Positions 8,621 to 17,438 of a stretch of DNA of 64,000 nucleotides are shown one piece after another (the first letter of the stretch is position 1; each line of letters begins with the position of its first letter). The position numbers and the translations under genes were made by a program. A model generated the notes under the pieces. The model was not told where the DNA came from, did not search any database, and was given only the letters and a program-made list of their open reading frames with translations. The stretch is from contig JAAFIV010000018.1 of the NCBI GenBank assembly GCA_013298775.1, positions 29,792-93,791 of the forward strand. The letters run 5' to 3'. This stretch comes from Ignavibacteria bacterium. GTDB lineage: Bacteria; Bacteroidota; Ignavibacteria; Kapaibacteriales; UBA4661.

Positions 8621-9598
8621 CTACAACCACATCTCCATAGCAATATCCGCTCGTTTGTACGGCGAAATAAAGTTCGCAAGCCGCTTAAAACCGAGCTTGT
8701 AGTAGAGATTGATTGCCGGCTTCAGCGCAGTATTGCTTTCCAAATACACTCGTGCAACGCTCATTTCACGCGCTTTCTGCAATGCCGCTTCGCCCAGCAA
8801 AAATCCGACATTCTGCCCACGCGATGCTTTGGAAACCGCCATTTTTGCTAATTCTACCGTTTGCTCGTCGTGGGGAACAAGTGCCACGCAGCCTAGTATT
8901 TCTCTGCCTTCGGCGGTTTGTCGTTCGGCGCAAAGTATTGTTCCGCCGCGTTTCACGATGTAGTCTTCCGCATGGTCGAGAGCTTTTTTGTCCGATTCTT
9001 CCACGCTGAAGTATTCCTGAATCCACGCATAATTCAGTTCTCGAAAGCCTGTAAGCTGCTCTGTGCGGTGCTTCGAGCCACGCCGTGCAAGCGGGAAAAT
9101 ACTGATGCTGTCGGTCATCGTTTGTTTGCGACGTTCCTCAATTCGTTCCACAAGATTGCGCCCGTTCATTGCGCGTTCAAAATCCTGCAACGCCGCAAGG
9201 GGACTGGTGGCACATTCCGCAAAAACATTTGTCATCACGCCTTCTAAGTCTTGCATGAGCGTATTCAAGCGGGTTTGCTCACGTTTGCCTTTGCTGGTGA
9301 GCGTGATAGTGGTTTGGCGTTTGTCGCTGCTATTCTTTGCAAGCGTGATGTAGCCTTGCGTAGCGAGTTCTTTGAGCATTTGACTTACGCCAGCGTGCGT
9401 CTGCCCAACGTACTGTGCAATCTCGGTTACGGTCGGTTTTTCCAGCCATGAAATGGACTGAAACACAGGAAAATAGCGGACATCAAGGTTCAATTCATAC
9501 AACGAATACACCTCCGACGACCATTGATACATCTGCTCACCCAAGCGGCGTAAATAGCTGCCGAAAGCGAGTTTTCCAGCGCGTTGAAAGAAGTCCAT
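8621..9598 (-). CDS. MarR-GNAT fusion: HTH regulator with N-acetyltransferase domain
   Basis: 325 residues when started at the ATG ending at 9598 (MDFFQRAGKLAFGSYLRRLG). Residues about 1-150 form a MarR winged helix (EIAQYVGQTHAGVSQMLKEL recognition region, then the SSDKRQTTITLTSKG wing). Residues about 165-325 form a GNAT domain with VSKASRGQNVGFLLGEAAL as the acetyl-CoA loop and NLYYKLGFKR at the end. This two-domain architecture is known in bacteria and is thought to couple acetylation of a small molecule or protein to gene control. The open frame continues upstream to 9766, but that extension is a translation of a dispersed palindromic repeat and is not part of the gene. Confidence 0.88.
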   Translation of the reverse strand: MDFFQRAGKLAFGSYLRRLGEQMYQWSSEVYSLYELNLDVRYFPVFQSISWLEKPTVTEIAQYVGQTHAGVSQMLKELATQGYITLAKNSSDKRQTTITLTSKGKREQTRLNTLMQDLEGVMTNVFAECATSPLAALQDFERAMNGRNLVERIEERRKQTMTDSISIFPLARRGSKHRTEQLTGFRELNYAWIQEYFSVEESDKKALDHAEDYIVKRGGTILCAERQTAEGREILGCVALVPHDEQTVELAKMAVSKASRGQNVGFLLGEAALQKAREMSVARVYLESNTALKPAINLYYKLGFKRLANFISPYKRADIAMEMWL

Positions 9599-9647
9599 AG
9601 CAAAAAGGGAAAGGTGAAAAAAACTGGCTTCGGTAGCGGGTACCTTT

Positions 9648-9770
9648 GTACACGACAAAAACTCTGTGAGACAAGTAAAATCAGTCTTCAGTGGCTTGAG
9701 GCTTCTTGCCTGTGTTTGTCGCTTGAAACCCGCACCAAAACTCACAGACAAGAATGTCTGTGCCACTGTT
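9648..9770. repeat. Twin-palindrome element, family A (copy 1)
   Basis: The right palindrome CACAGACAAGAATGTCTGTG is at 9743-9762. An eroded left palindrome (AGGC TTCT TGCCT core) lies at about 9698-9712, with the shared linker (CGCTTGAAACCCGC...) between them. A GTACACGACAAA outer arm lies at about 9649. Related copies are at 23193, 29847, 31430 and, as a half-copy, 54806. It fills the spacer between the MarR-GNAT and GNAT genes. Confidence 0.8.
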
Positions 9771-9786
9771 GCAGATGTATTTTCTG

Positions 9787-10323
9787 TTACTCAAGAGTTT
9801 TCGACATCGGAACAAAGGGAATAAATACGCCATTTCCAGCATCGTGCTGAACGGTTTCACCAGCAACAAAGCCATGTTCGCGGTAAAGTTTTACTCCAGG
9901 AAGCGTTCCCATAAGCTCCAAGCGCGTGAATCCCTGCGCCCGTGCCGCTTCTTCGCAATGATGCAAGAGCAGCGAACCAATTCCACGACGCGACCACTGG
10001 GGATGCACAAAGAAAGCACGTATTTTCGCGGCATCAACGTTGGGGTCGAGGAGTTCTGATTCCCGCGCTGCAAACTGGTCGCCGCCAAACAAGGTTTTAC
10101 GCCTACTCCAGCCGCCACAGGCAACGATTGTGTTTTCCTCCTCAACGGCAAAATACGTTCCGTCCTTGATAAGTTCGGAATCAATGCCAAAAACCGTCGT
10201 GAGTGCGGCTTGAATTTGTGCTTGTGTGTATTCCGCTTTGCTCAGTTCGCGCACGGATTCTTCGATGAGTGCTTGCATTTGCGGCTTATCTGCTTCGGTT
10301 GCGGGGCGAATAGTGAACGTCAT
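9787..10323 (-). CDS. GNAT family N-acetyltransferase
   Basis: A 178-residue single-domain acetyltransferase. Beta1 is FTIRPATEADKPQMQ, the acetyl-CoA pyrophosphate loop is QWSRRGIGSLLLHH (R-x-x-G-x-G pattern), and the C-terminal KLYREHGFVAGE strand-helix is typical. Residues about 40-95 carry an insertion with Trp and Arg (CGGWSRRKTLFGG) seen in a common uncharacterised GNAT group. The acceptor is unknown. The gene is transcribed alone, between a family A repeat and the divergent sugar permease. Confidence 0.88.
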   Translation of the reverse strand: MTFTIRPATEADKPQMQALIEESVRELSKAEYTQAQIQAALTTVFGIDSELIKDGTYFAVEEENTIVACGGWSRRKTLFGGDQFAARESELLDPNVDAAKIRAFFVHPQWSRRGIGSLLLHHCEEAARAQGFTRLELMGTLPGVKLYREHGFVAGETVQHDAGNGVFIPFVPMSKTLE

Positions 10324-10522
10324 AGCTTTTGTAATTTGTTGAGTAATAATTTGTGTTTATTGTTGCGTACAAATTTGTGTAAGTGTTTACGTAATTACAA
10401 ATATATTTTTCACTATTACATTAAAAAGATTTTTCGTGTAGAATTGCTCGCACTTTCGTAGCTTCTGGGCTTCTTTTCAAGTAATTCATAACTCTTTCCA
10501 TTTGTGTTGTTCGTGAGGTTTT

Positions 10523-11839
10523 ATGGCATCTGCTCCACTTTCTTCGTCGCAATCTTCCGTGCGGTCGTCTTCGCAAGACGCGCCGCAAAATTATACCTTT
10601 TCTTTTGCTGCGCTTACTTCGCTCTTCTTCATGTGGGGCTTCGTTACGAATCTCAACGATATTTTAGTCCCGCATTTGAAAGGCGTTTTCGATTTGAATT
10701 ACGTCCAAGCCGCTCTCGTGCAGTTTGCCTTTTTTACCGCCTATTTTGTGATGGCAATTCCCGCAGGGCGCGTCATTGCTCGCTTTGGTTACAAGTATGG
10801 GATTGTGATTGGTCTCTGCGTGTCAGCTCTTGGGGCAATGCTTTTTGTTCCAGCCGCATCAATGCTTTCCTACAATGTATTTTTACTCGGCTTGTTTACG
10901 CTGGCTTCGGGCTTTACGGTGCTGCAAGTGGCGGCAAATCCGTATGTTTCCGTGCTTGGAAAGCCTGAAACGGCTGCGAGCCGCTTGAATCTTGCGGGGG
11001 GCTTTAATTCGCTCGGCGCGTCGCTTGGTCCCTTCGTTGGCGGGATGTTTATTCTTGCTGCCGTTGCCATGACGAAAGACCAACTTGCCGCGTTGCCGTT
11101 TTCACAACAAACCGCGCACCGCATGGCAGAAGCTGCATCGGTAAAAGTGCCGTATATGCTACTTGCCGCATTATTGCTTGCATTGGCGGGATTTTTCGCC
11201 ATGCTCAAATTGCCCGCTATTCAGGAAATTGGTGATGATTCGTATGCAAATCGGCATAAGGAAAATCAAGGAAAACTGCTGGATGCCCTGCAATTCCGCC
11301 AGTTGCGCTTTGGTGTGATTGGTATTTTTGCCTACGTTGGCGCGGAGGTTGCCGTTGGTTCATTTCTCATCAATTTCGCTGGATTGCCCGACGTTGCTGG
11401 CTTGCGCGAAGCAGACGCAGCGAAATATGCGTCGTACTACTGGGGAAGCGCGATGATTGGGCGGTTTCTGGGGGCGGCAATTACGCAGCGTGTGAAATCG
11501 CAACATTTGCTTCTTATCGTTGCTGCGTGTGCATCGGTGCTGGTCATGGCGGGATGGTTAGGGTCGGGATGGCTCGCGCTTTGGGCGTTGGTGTTGGTGA
11601 ATTTTTTCAATTCCGTCATGTGGCCCAACATTTTCACCCTCGCCATCAATGGTCTTGGAAAGCAGACGAATAATGGCTCCAGCTTGCTTGTGATGATGAT
11701 TCTGGGCGGTGCGCTCGTGCCGCTTGTGCAAGGAAAATTGGCAGATACCATTGGGCTGCACAATTCCTTCTTCGTGCCGCTTTTGTGCTATGCGTATATT
11801 GCGTGGTATGCTCTGAGTGGACACAAGGCGAAAAGCTAA
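10523..11839 (+). CDS. FucP-type sugar MFS transporter
   Basis: A 438-residue, twelve-helix major facilitator of the fucose/glucose/galactose:H+ symporter group. Diagnostic segments are FFMWGFVTNLNDILVPHLKGVF in helix 1 (with the Asn-Asp of the sugar site), AGRVIARFGYKYG in loop 2-3, and VLQVAANPYVSVLG in helix 4. The large central loop between helices 6 and 7 is at about 235-260. It should take up a hexose or 6-deoxyhexose across the inner membrane. A Crp/Fnr regulator gene follows 68 bases downstream and may be co-transcribed. Confidence 0.9.
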   Translation: MASAPLSSSQSSVRSSSQDAPQNYTFSFAALTSLFFMWGFVTNLNDILVPHLKGVFDLNYVQAALVQFAFFTAYFVMAIPAGRVIARFGYKYGIVIGLCVSALGAMLFVPAASMLSYNVFLLGLFTLASGFTVLQVAANPYVSVLGKPETAASRLNLAGGFNSLGASLGPFVGGMFILAAVAMTKDQLAALPFSQQTAHRMAEAASVKVPYMLLAALLLALAGFFAMLKLPAIQEIGDDSYANRHKENQGKLLDALQFRQLRFGVIGIFAYVGAEVAVGSFLINFAGLPDVAGLREADAAKYASYYWGSAMIGRFLGAAITQRVKSQHLLLIVAACASVLVMAGWLGSGWLALWALVLVNFFNSVMWPNIFTLAINGLGKQTNNGSSLLVMMILGGALVPLVQGKLADTIGLHNSFFVPLLCYAYIAWYALSGHKAKS

Positions 11840-11907
11840 AATGCCAGTCTCTATCAGGTGTTTGAGGTTTTTTTATTCCAACAATACAGCCGATTTTTTT
11901 CTTGCTC

Positions 11908-12519
11908 ATGCAAAATATTACCGATTATTTTTCCACGTTGATTCCTCTCGACGCGCCTGAGAAAGAGCTTTTGGAGCGATTGGTGGTGCGAAGAAAGTTT
12001 GCTCGCAAACAGCTTCTTTTGAGTATTGGCGAGCGGTGTACGTTTGTCGGATTTATCGAAGAAGGAGCAGTGCGCCATTGCAGCATTGATGACGCGGGAA
12101 ATGAGCGCACCTGCGACATCAATCTTGAAGGAAATTGGATTACTGATTCAAAAAGTTTTACAACGGGCGCACCTTCGCGCTATAACCTTCAAGCCCTGAA
12201 ATCATGCCGTGTTGCATTCCTTTCGCATCAAGCACTTGAGCAGATGTACGCAGCATTTCCAAAGTTTCAAGCTATCTCGCGGATGATAAACGAAAGAATC
12301 ATTTTGCGCTTGGGCGAAATCTCAGAAATGCTTCTTTTGCCAATGCCTGAAGAACGCTACAAACGGCTTCTGGAGACAAATCGCCGTATCTTTGAACAGG
12401 CTCCGCGCAAGGATATTGCTCATCTTATCGGCATCGCGCCGGAAAGTTTGAGTCGCATGACAAAACGTTTGTACGAAGGAGAAGCACAAAAAAAAGCGGG
12501 TACAAAAAAAGCAGGGTAA
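11908..12519 (+). CDS. Crp/Fnr family transcriptional regulator, 3' end altered by an inserted element
   Basis: 203 residues from the ATG at 11908. The cyclic-nucleotide-binding-like beta barrel covers about 10-120 (RKQLLLSIGERCTFVGFIEEGAVRHC) and the C-terminal winged helix ends with KDIAHLIGIAPESLSRMTKRLYE. This is the Bacteroidota-type Crp/Fnr arrangement with no Cys cluster for an Fe-S sensor. The stop codon TAA at 12517-12519 lies within the terminal inverted repeat of the palindromic element at 12517-12660. Removing the element would let the frame continue six more residues in a lysine/glycine repeat (see findings). Its target may be the upstream sugar permease. Confidence 0.88.
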   Translation: MQNITDYFSTLIPLDAPEKELLERLVVRRKFARKQLLLSIGERCTFVGFIEEGAVRHCSIDDAGNERTCDINLEGNWITDSKSFTTGAPSRYNLQALKSCRVAFLSHQALEQMYAAFPKFQAISRMINERIILRLGEISEMLLLPMPEERYKRLLETNRRIFEQAPRKDIAHLIGIAPESLSRMTKRLYEGEAQKKAGTKKAG

Positions 12520-12660
12520 CTGGTCAGGTACTATCTCGTCGGGCGGCTGTTATCACAAGTGCAGTAGCCGTCCGGCGAGTGGTGTGCAAGCGACGCACCC
12601 GCCGGACGGCAGCGTTTACGCACTCTTCAGCCGCCCGACGGGGATATACCTGACTAGTTA
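12517..12660. mobile_element. MITE-like palindromic element, family B (complete copy, 144 bp)
   Basis: Outer ends TAACTGGTCAGGTA (12517-12530) and TACCTGACTAGTTA (12647-12660) are inverted repeats with one mismatch. Inside are a second inverted pair, CGTCGGGCGGCTG (12537-12549) / CAGCCGCCCGACG (12628-12640), and a third, GCCGTCCGGCG / CGCCGGACGGC. The whole element can fold into one long hairpin. It has no coding capacity. TA at each end fits insertion at a TA dinucleotide, as for IS630/mariner-type MITEs (inference). Other copies are at 46231 and 62587. Confidence 0.85.
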
Positions 12661-12800
12661 CAAAGCAGGTATAAAAAAGTAGGTACAAAATAAACCAACG
12701 CGAAAATCTTAACGTTGGTCAAGAATTTTCAGAGGTGAGCAGTGGTAATTTGCATCACAATTCAAGCAATTATCATTGTTTATCTTCAAGGAAATTCACC

Positions 12801-13475
12801 ATGAATCGTTTTGTAAATATCTGTTTTGCCGTAGTTGCGGCATGTGTCATTATTGGCTTTTTACCGTGTACAATCTTGGCGCAATCTGCTCAAACACCGC
12901 AAGAAATAAACCTTTTTGACAAATACATTTTGGGAAAAGATGTGAAAGCCGAAGGAGCATCTTTGAATGTGGAACTCTATCCCGTGTTCCTTTTTTCAGG
13001 CGGTTTCGGAGCAAATATTGCCTATGGAACAGGGCATTGGGAATTTGGTGCAACACTCATCACCGTTCCAAACCTGATAGATGCGTGGCGCGATTGGTTT
13101 CTTGCGGGAGCAGATGGCGTGAGAATCAAGCAAAATACAGGTGTTGAAGTATTTGCAAATTATTTTCTTCGTCCCGACAGGCAAGGTTTTTACGTTGGTG
13201 TTATCGGTGGACCAGAGTGGTACGATATTCGCGACAAAAACTCGGAAGCCGCAGAATTACTGATGCGGATGTATGTTGTGCCACGTGTTGGGGTGCGGTG
13301 GTTTCCTTTCCAACCGTATTTCTACGTGGATACTTCTATTGGACCGTCGTTCAATATCAGTGGCTCTGAAGTGCGCAAACTCGGCACGACGACGTATTCC
13401 GTGCGCCCAATGCTTCTTCTTCCGTTTATTCAAATTGGTGCAAGTATTCCGCTCAATTCTGCACCTGCTCAATAA
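12801..13475 (+). CDS. Outer-membrane beta-barrel-like protein, unknown function
   Basis: A 224-residue exported protein. The ATG at 12801 follows AAGGAAATTCACC and starts a long signal peptide ending near LPCTILAQS. The mature part has alternating hydrophobic strands rich in Tyr, Phe and Gly (NVELYPVFLFSGGFGANIAYGTGHWEFGATL; FFVYVGVI-like and RVGVRWFPFQPYFYVDTSIG segments) and ends in a strand with aromatic and Ile residues (LLPFIQIGASIPLN). This pattern suggests a small outer-membrane barrel, but no named family was recognised. It is monocistronic with a strong terminator after it. Confidence 0.7.
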   Translation: MNRFVNICFAVVAACVIIGFLPCTILAQSAQTPQEINLFDKYILGKDVKAEGASLNVELYPVFLFSGGFGANIAYGTGHWEFGATLITVPNLIDAWRDWFLAGADGVRIKQNTGVEVFANYFLRPDRQGFYVGVIGGPEWYDIRDKNSEAAELLMRMYVVPRVGVRWFPFQPYFYVDTSIGPSFNISGSEVRKLGTTTYSVRPMLLLPFIQIGASIPLNSAPAQ

Positions 13476-13511
13476 GAAAACGTGATAAACTAAGTAAATG
13501 TATGAAATCAA

Positions 13512-13551
13512 AAAGCCCGAAGAGCGCGTATAATCTTGCTCTTCGGGCTTT
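13512..13551. terminator. Bidirectional hairpin terminator
   Basis: AAAGCCCGAAGAGC at 13512-13525 pairs perfectly with GCTCTTCGGGCTTT at 13538-13551, with A and T runs outside. It lies between the convergent outer-membrane-like gene and the S9 peptidase gene. Confidence 0.9.
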
Positions 13552-13574
13552 GTTATGTTTATGAACGTCTCGAA

Positions 13575-16031
13575 TCAATTCGTCTTTGCATTCTTGATAT
13601 GCTTATCCGCCCATTCCAAAAGCTCCGCCATTGTATGCTGCACCGATTCACGAGCCGAGTAACCATGCGCTTCGTAGGGGAGCATCACAAGGCGCACCGT
13701 GCCGCCGTTGCCGGAAATTGCTTGGTACAATCGCTGTGATTGAATCGGAAATGTTCCCGGATTATCGTCATCCGCGCCATGCACGAGGAGGAGCGGTTTC
13801 TTGATTTTATGTGCCTGCGCGAATGGCGAGAGCTTGGTGTAAATGTCGGTTGCTTCCCAATACGAGCGGCGTTCACCTTGAAAACCAAACGGGGTAAGCG
13901 AGCGGTTGTACGCGCCGCTACACGCCATTCCTGCGGCAAAAAGGTCGGTGTGCGCAAGTAAATTTGCCGTCATAAACGCGCCGTAGCTATGTCCTGCCAC
14001 GCCAACCCGCTTGCGGTCAATGATGCCGAGTGAATCTAAGTGGTCAATCGTGGCTTTTGCGTTTGCCGTAATTTGCTCAATGAAGGTATCATTTGCGGTT
14101 TCGGGATTGCCGACAATCGGCATGGTTGCGTCTTGCAAAACGGCGTAGCCCTGAAGCGCAAGGTAAATGGTCGAATACGAGCGAGAACGCTGCGTATAGC
14201 GGTTCGGCGCAGAGCGAACTTGTCCCGCAGTTGCTGCGTCGTTGTACTCAAGCGGATATGCCCAGACGATAAGCGGCAAGCGGTCTCCAGCCTTGTAGCT
14301 GGGCGGCAAATACAGCGTTCCCGAAAGCGGCACACCATCGGCGCGTTTGAATTTAACAAGCTCTTTTTTGAGCGAAGCAAGCGCGGGTGCGGGGTCGGTG
14401 AAACTCGTGATATTTTCTCGCTTTGTGCCTGTTTCGGTTTCGGTACTAGGCTTTACTGCAAGTTCGACATTGACAAAATTTGGATATTCAGTCTTGCTCT
14501 CAGCGCGAGTAATAATGCGGGTTCTGGCTTTATTGGCAAAACCTAGCACGGTTTCGTAGCGTGTTTCGTTTGCGCGGAAAAGGCGTTGCTTTTCGCGGGT
14601 TTTGAGGTTGAATTTATCCAAAAATGGGCGGTCGCCTTGAGGCGTTGCGCCGTTGCCTGTGAGGTACATCCAGTCGCCATCTTGAGCAAAGACGCGCTCT
14701 CCGTCAGGGCGTGTTTCGTACACGGGATTTCCCGGGTCGTTGTAGCTGTCGTTTACGCTGAGGTCGAAGAGAATACGTGCGGAGTCAGATTTGGTGAGGT
14801 CTTTAAGGTACGTGGTGCGCCAACGGCGGTCGCGGTCGTATTCGGTGTACAAAATTTGGTTTGCACTTGCTGTCCACCCAAAGCCCACAAAACGGTGCTT
14901 CACGTCGAGCAAGGTTTTTGCTTCGCTAGAAAAGGGTGCGGACAACAATTTCATGCGGTCTCTGGCATCGGCTTTTTTCATCGGGTCGCCGCCGTCCAAA
15001 GCCTCTACCCAAAGCAGTGTTGCGGGTTGCAGGGCTTGCCAGGTCGCATTGCGCACACCGAGCGGAACGCCTTGACGCGGGGTTTGGTCGGCGATAGGCA
15101 AGTCTGCAAGTGTCTTTACGAGTTTGCCGGATTTGTCCCAAATTTCCATCGTTTTTGCAAATTCATACCACGTTACACGATACGAAAATGGCTTCTTGAG
15201 TTTGGTAACAAGGAGATAATTATCATCAGGTGAAAACTCTGAACCCGTGATAATTCCTGCTTCGCCGAGGGGGGTGATTTTGCTGTTTGCTATTTCCACA
15301 GTTGCAAGTTGAACAGTGCAGTAATGCTCGAAAAGTCGCTCGTCATCGGCATTTTTGAGCAAGTCCTGATATGTCCGAACTTGCGCCAATTTTCCTGTGG
15401 ATTCTTCTGTCACGGGTCCCGTTGGGACTGGTGAAATCATAGGTGCAGAGCCGCGTTTGGGTGGAATCATGCGCACAAGCAAGCGTTTGTTGTCACTCAT
15501 CCACGCAAATGGACTGTCCAAAATATCCACCACCGAAACGCCTTGTATTTGTGAGGCTTTTCCCGTTTTTGCATCCGCAATCCACAGTTCTATGCCACTT
15601 GCAGCATCGCGTGTGAAAGCGATTTTTGTACCATCGTGCGACCACACAGGATTGCCAAGCCGTGAATCTGCGGGAACGGCAATCTTGACCGCGTTTTTCG
15701 ATTGGCTTGATTGAATCGTCATTCCCGAAACTTCGGTAATGCGTTGTGCGCCATTGATTGCAGTATTGATGCGCTCTCCGGCAAGTTTTGCGAGCGGCTC
15801 GGCGAGAAGTTTTATGCTAGGATTCGGGCGGTATTCCATCAGCAAAAGAGCTTCACCTGTGGGACTTCGCACCGCGCTTGGTATGACGGGTGAATCCACT
15901 ACGGCGGCAATGTCTGCGGGCGGCAGTTTGTAGGGCGTTTGCGCGAAAAGCGTTGGTGAAATTACGGCAAGAAAGAGCAATGCGAGAAGCCGAGAATGTC
16001 GATTCGATGACGTTTTGCAAGTGTTTTGCAT
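13575..16031 (-). CDS. S9 family prolyl-oligopeptidase-like peptidase (glutamyl endopeptidase type)
   Basis: 818 residues from the ATG ending at 16031, which follows AGGGAACATC. An upstream ATG would add 16 unlikely residues. The signal peptide is LLALLFLAVISPTLFAQ. A beta-propeller with WSHDGTKIAFTRD and FSPDDNYLLV repeats is followed by the alpha/beta-hydrolase domain: nucleophile Ser about 682 in GHSYGAF, Asp in HGADDDNPG, His about 789 in YEAHGYS. The propeller and hydrolase sequences resemble the S9D glutamyl endopeptidase group. A periplasmic or surface peptidase that trims peptides is likely. It ends a run of minus-strand genes that begins with the subtilase. Confidence 0.9.
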   Translation of the reverse strand: MQNTCKTSSNRHSRLLALLFLAVISPTLFAQTPYKLPPADIAAVVDSPVIPSAVRSPTGEALLLMEYRPNPSIKLLAEPLAKLAGERINTAINGAQRITEVSGMTIQSSQSKNAVKIAVPADSRLGNPVWSHDGTKIAFTRDAASGIELWIADAKTGKASQIQGVSVVDILDSPFAWMSDNKRLLVRMIPPKRGSAPMISPVPTGPVTEESTGKLAQVRTYQDLLKNADDERLFEHYCTVQLATVEIANSKITPLGEAGIITGSEFSPDDNYLLVTKLKKPFSYRVTWYEFAKTMEIWDKSGKLVKTLADLPIADQTPRQGVPLGVRNATWQALQPATLLWVEALDGGDPMKKADARDRMKLLSAPFSSEAKTLLDVKHRFVGFGWTASANQILYTEYDRDRRWRTTYLKDLTKSDSARILFDLSVNDSYNDPGNPVYETRPDGERVFAQDGDWMYLTGNGATPQGDRPFLDKFNLKTREKQRLFRANETRYETVLGFANKARTRIITRAESKTEYPNFVNVELAVKPSTETETGTKRENITSFTDPAPALASLKKELVKFKRADGVPLSGTLYLPPSYKAGDRLPLIVWAYPLEYNDAATAGQVRSAPNRYTQRSRSYSTIYLALQGYAVLQDATMPIVGNPETANDTFIEQITANAKATIDHLDSLGIIDRKRVGVAGHSYGAFMTANLLAHTDLFAAGMACSGAYNRSLTPFGFQGERRSYWEATDIYTKLSPFAQAHKIKKPLLLVHGADDDNPGTFPIQSQRLYQAISGNGGTVRLVMLPYEAHGYSARESVQHTMAELLEWADKHIKNAKTN

Positions 16032-16082
16032 GATGTTCCCTGAAAAATAATTGGATGAAATGGAGATTCTTGCTCTCAAATA

Positions 16083-16319
16083 CTAGATTTTATCGTCCTC
16101 GTGGGGTATTTCATTTCGATTAGCTTCCTTCAAAATACTCATAAATTCTTCATGCGAAACAGATGGCGTAGTATTCATGAGCTGCTCAAATTGTTCCTCA
16201 AGTACGCGTGTTACCGCTTTGCTCAGGGTCGTCTCAAGGCTTGCTTCTACGCTTTGTTCAGACGAATTTTTTTGAAGCATTTCGTATAAGCGGTCAGGAA
16301 TGGAGATTGGAATTGTCAT
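16083..16319 (-). CDS. Putative antitoxin partner of the PIN protein
   Basis: A 78-residue acidic protein starting MTIPISIPDRLYEMLQK. Its N-terminus reads like a short beta strand plus helix, as in ribbon-helix-helix antitoxins, and the C-terminus is acidic (HEDDKI). Its ATG overlaps the stop codon of the PIN gene (ATGA at 16316-16319), so the two are translationally coupled. The antitoxin role is inferred from this coupling; no family was firmly recognised. Confidence 0.65.
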   Translation of the reverse strand: MTIPISIPDRLYEMLQKNSSEQSVEASLETTLSKAVTRVLEEQFEQLMNTTPSVSHEEFMSILKEANRNEIPHEDDKI

Positions 16320-16735
16320 GGAAGAACTCCGAGATATTGCAAAAATTCTTTTGGTGTAAGAACCTGAATGCCAAACATTTCTGCGGGTTTCAAGTCTTTT
16401 TTGTTGAACGTAATGATGTGTGTTGCGTTTGAAGCAATAGCAATTTCCAGCACCATGTCATCGTCATGGTCACTCAAGAACCATCGGAAGAGGAAATATA
16501 TTTTGTGCATTGTGCCAATACTGTGAAGCCTTTTGAGGAATTTATCCAATTCTGTTGCAGAAAGCAATGCTTCTCGTTGTAAGACTTCTTCGTACTCAAG
16601 GAGAAGCGGTAAAGAAAAATGAATTGAAAACGTTTCTGAGGATAGCAATTCGAGAAGAAGAAATGAAGCCCCTTGGGTTGAACGAAAGGCAGCAACAAGG
16701 ACATTTGTGTCAAGAATTATTCTAGGTTTTTCCAT
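16316..16735 (-). CDS. PIN domain toxin-like ribonuclease
   Basis: 139 residues from the ATG ending at 16735. It belongs to the PIN toxin group (COG1569-like): the first acidic motif is RIILDTNVLVAAF, the middle Glu is in LLEYEEVLQRE, and the third acidic cluster is SDHDDDMVLEIAIASNATHIITFNKKDL. PIN proteins of toxin-antitoxin pairs cleave RNA with Mg2+ bound by these acids. Here the toxin gene comes first and the likely antitoxin second, the reverse of many vapBC loci. The gene follows the LysE gene by 34 bases. Confidence 0.85.
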   Translation of the reverse strand: MEKPRIILDTNVLVAAFRSTQGASFLLLELLSSETFSIHFSLPLLLEYEEVLQREALLSATELDKFLKRLHSIGTMHKIYFLFRWFLSDHDDDMVLEIAIASNATHIITFNKKDLKPAEMFGIQVLTPKEFLQYLGVLP

Positions 16736-16769
16736 GTATTCGTGGTAAAAATAATGACAACTATGCTCA

Positions 16770-17402
16770 CTATTTTCGTTCACTCAAGGCAAGGCGCAAT
16801 GCCAAAGCAGCAAGTACCGTTCCCATAACATATTTTTGAATGCGTACAAACATCGGGCGACCCTGAAACCACGCCGCAACGCTGCTTGCAGAGAGAACGA
16901 TAAGGAAATTTACTGTGCTGCTTATCGAAAGCTGCGTGAAGCCAAGAGTAAGACTCTGCCCAAGAATGGAGCCGTATTCAGGCTTAATGAACTGCGGAAA
17001 CAGCGATAAATAAAACACGGCAACTTTGGGATTGAGCGCACTTGTTAAAAAGCCCATGCGAAAGAGTTTCGCTGGGCTGTCGTCGGGGAGTTCTTGCGTT
17101 GCGAAAAGCCCTTCGGAGCTAGGTTTTACGGCGTTCCACGCAAGCCAGAGCAAGTATGCTGCACCGCAGTATTTTAGCGCGTCGTAGGCGAAGGGAATTG
17201 CGAGAAGAAGCGCAGTAATTCCAAACGAAGCCGCGACAATATGTACGAAGAAGCCAGTAATTACCCCAGCAAGCGAGATTGTTCCCGCCGTTTTTCCCTG
17301 ACAAATGGAGCGTGAAACCAAGTACATCATGTTCGGTCCTGGCGTGAGGACAAGTCCCAGTGCGGCAAGCGCGAAAATTGCGAGTTCGGAAAGTGGAATC
17401 AT
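16770..17402 (-). CDS. LysE/RhtB family exporter
   Basis: A 210-residue inner-membrane protein with about six hydrophobic segments. The N-terminal GLVLTPGPNMMYLVSRSICQG is the signature of LysE/RhtB transporters, which export amino acids or related metabolites. The second conserved block YCGAAYLLWLAWNAVK and the downstream FRMGFLTSALNPKVAVFYLSLFPQF loop are also typical. Substrate specificity cannot be read from sequence. It sits between Uma2 and PIN genes on the same strand with short gaps (36 and 34 bases). Confidence 0.92.
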   Translation of the reverse strand: MIPLSELAIFALAALGLVLTPGPNMMYLVSRSICQGKTAGTISLAGVITGFFVHIVAASFGITALLLAIPFAYDALKYCGAAYLLWLAWNAVKPSSEGLFATQELPDDSPAKLFRMGFLTSALNPKVAVFYLSLFPQFIKPEYGSILGQSLTLGFTQLSISSTVNFLIVLSASSVAAWFQGRPMFVRIQKYVMGTVLAALALRLALSERK

Positions 17403-17438
17403 GCTTGTTGGTGAAAAGAGTTGAAAATAGCATAGTTG

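Noticed and set aside
9599..9766. N-terminal extension of the MarR-GNAT protein (MAQTFLSVSFGAGF...)
   Set aside because: It is the translation of a family A repeat. Related peptides appear in the other repeat copies, and the MarR domain begins at the ATG ending at 9598.
14586..15233. 215-residue plus-strand frame inside the S9 peptidase gene
   Set aside because: Antisense to the propeller part of a clear S9 peptidase, with no domain character.
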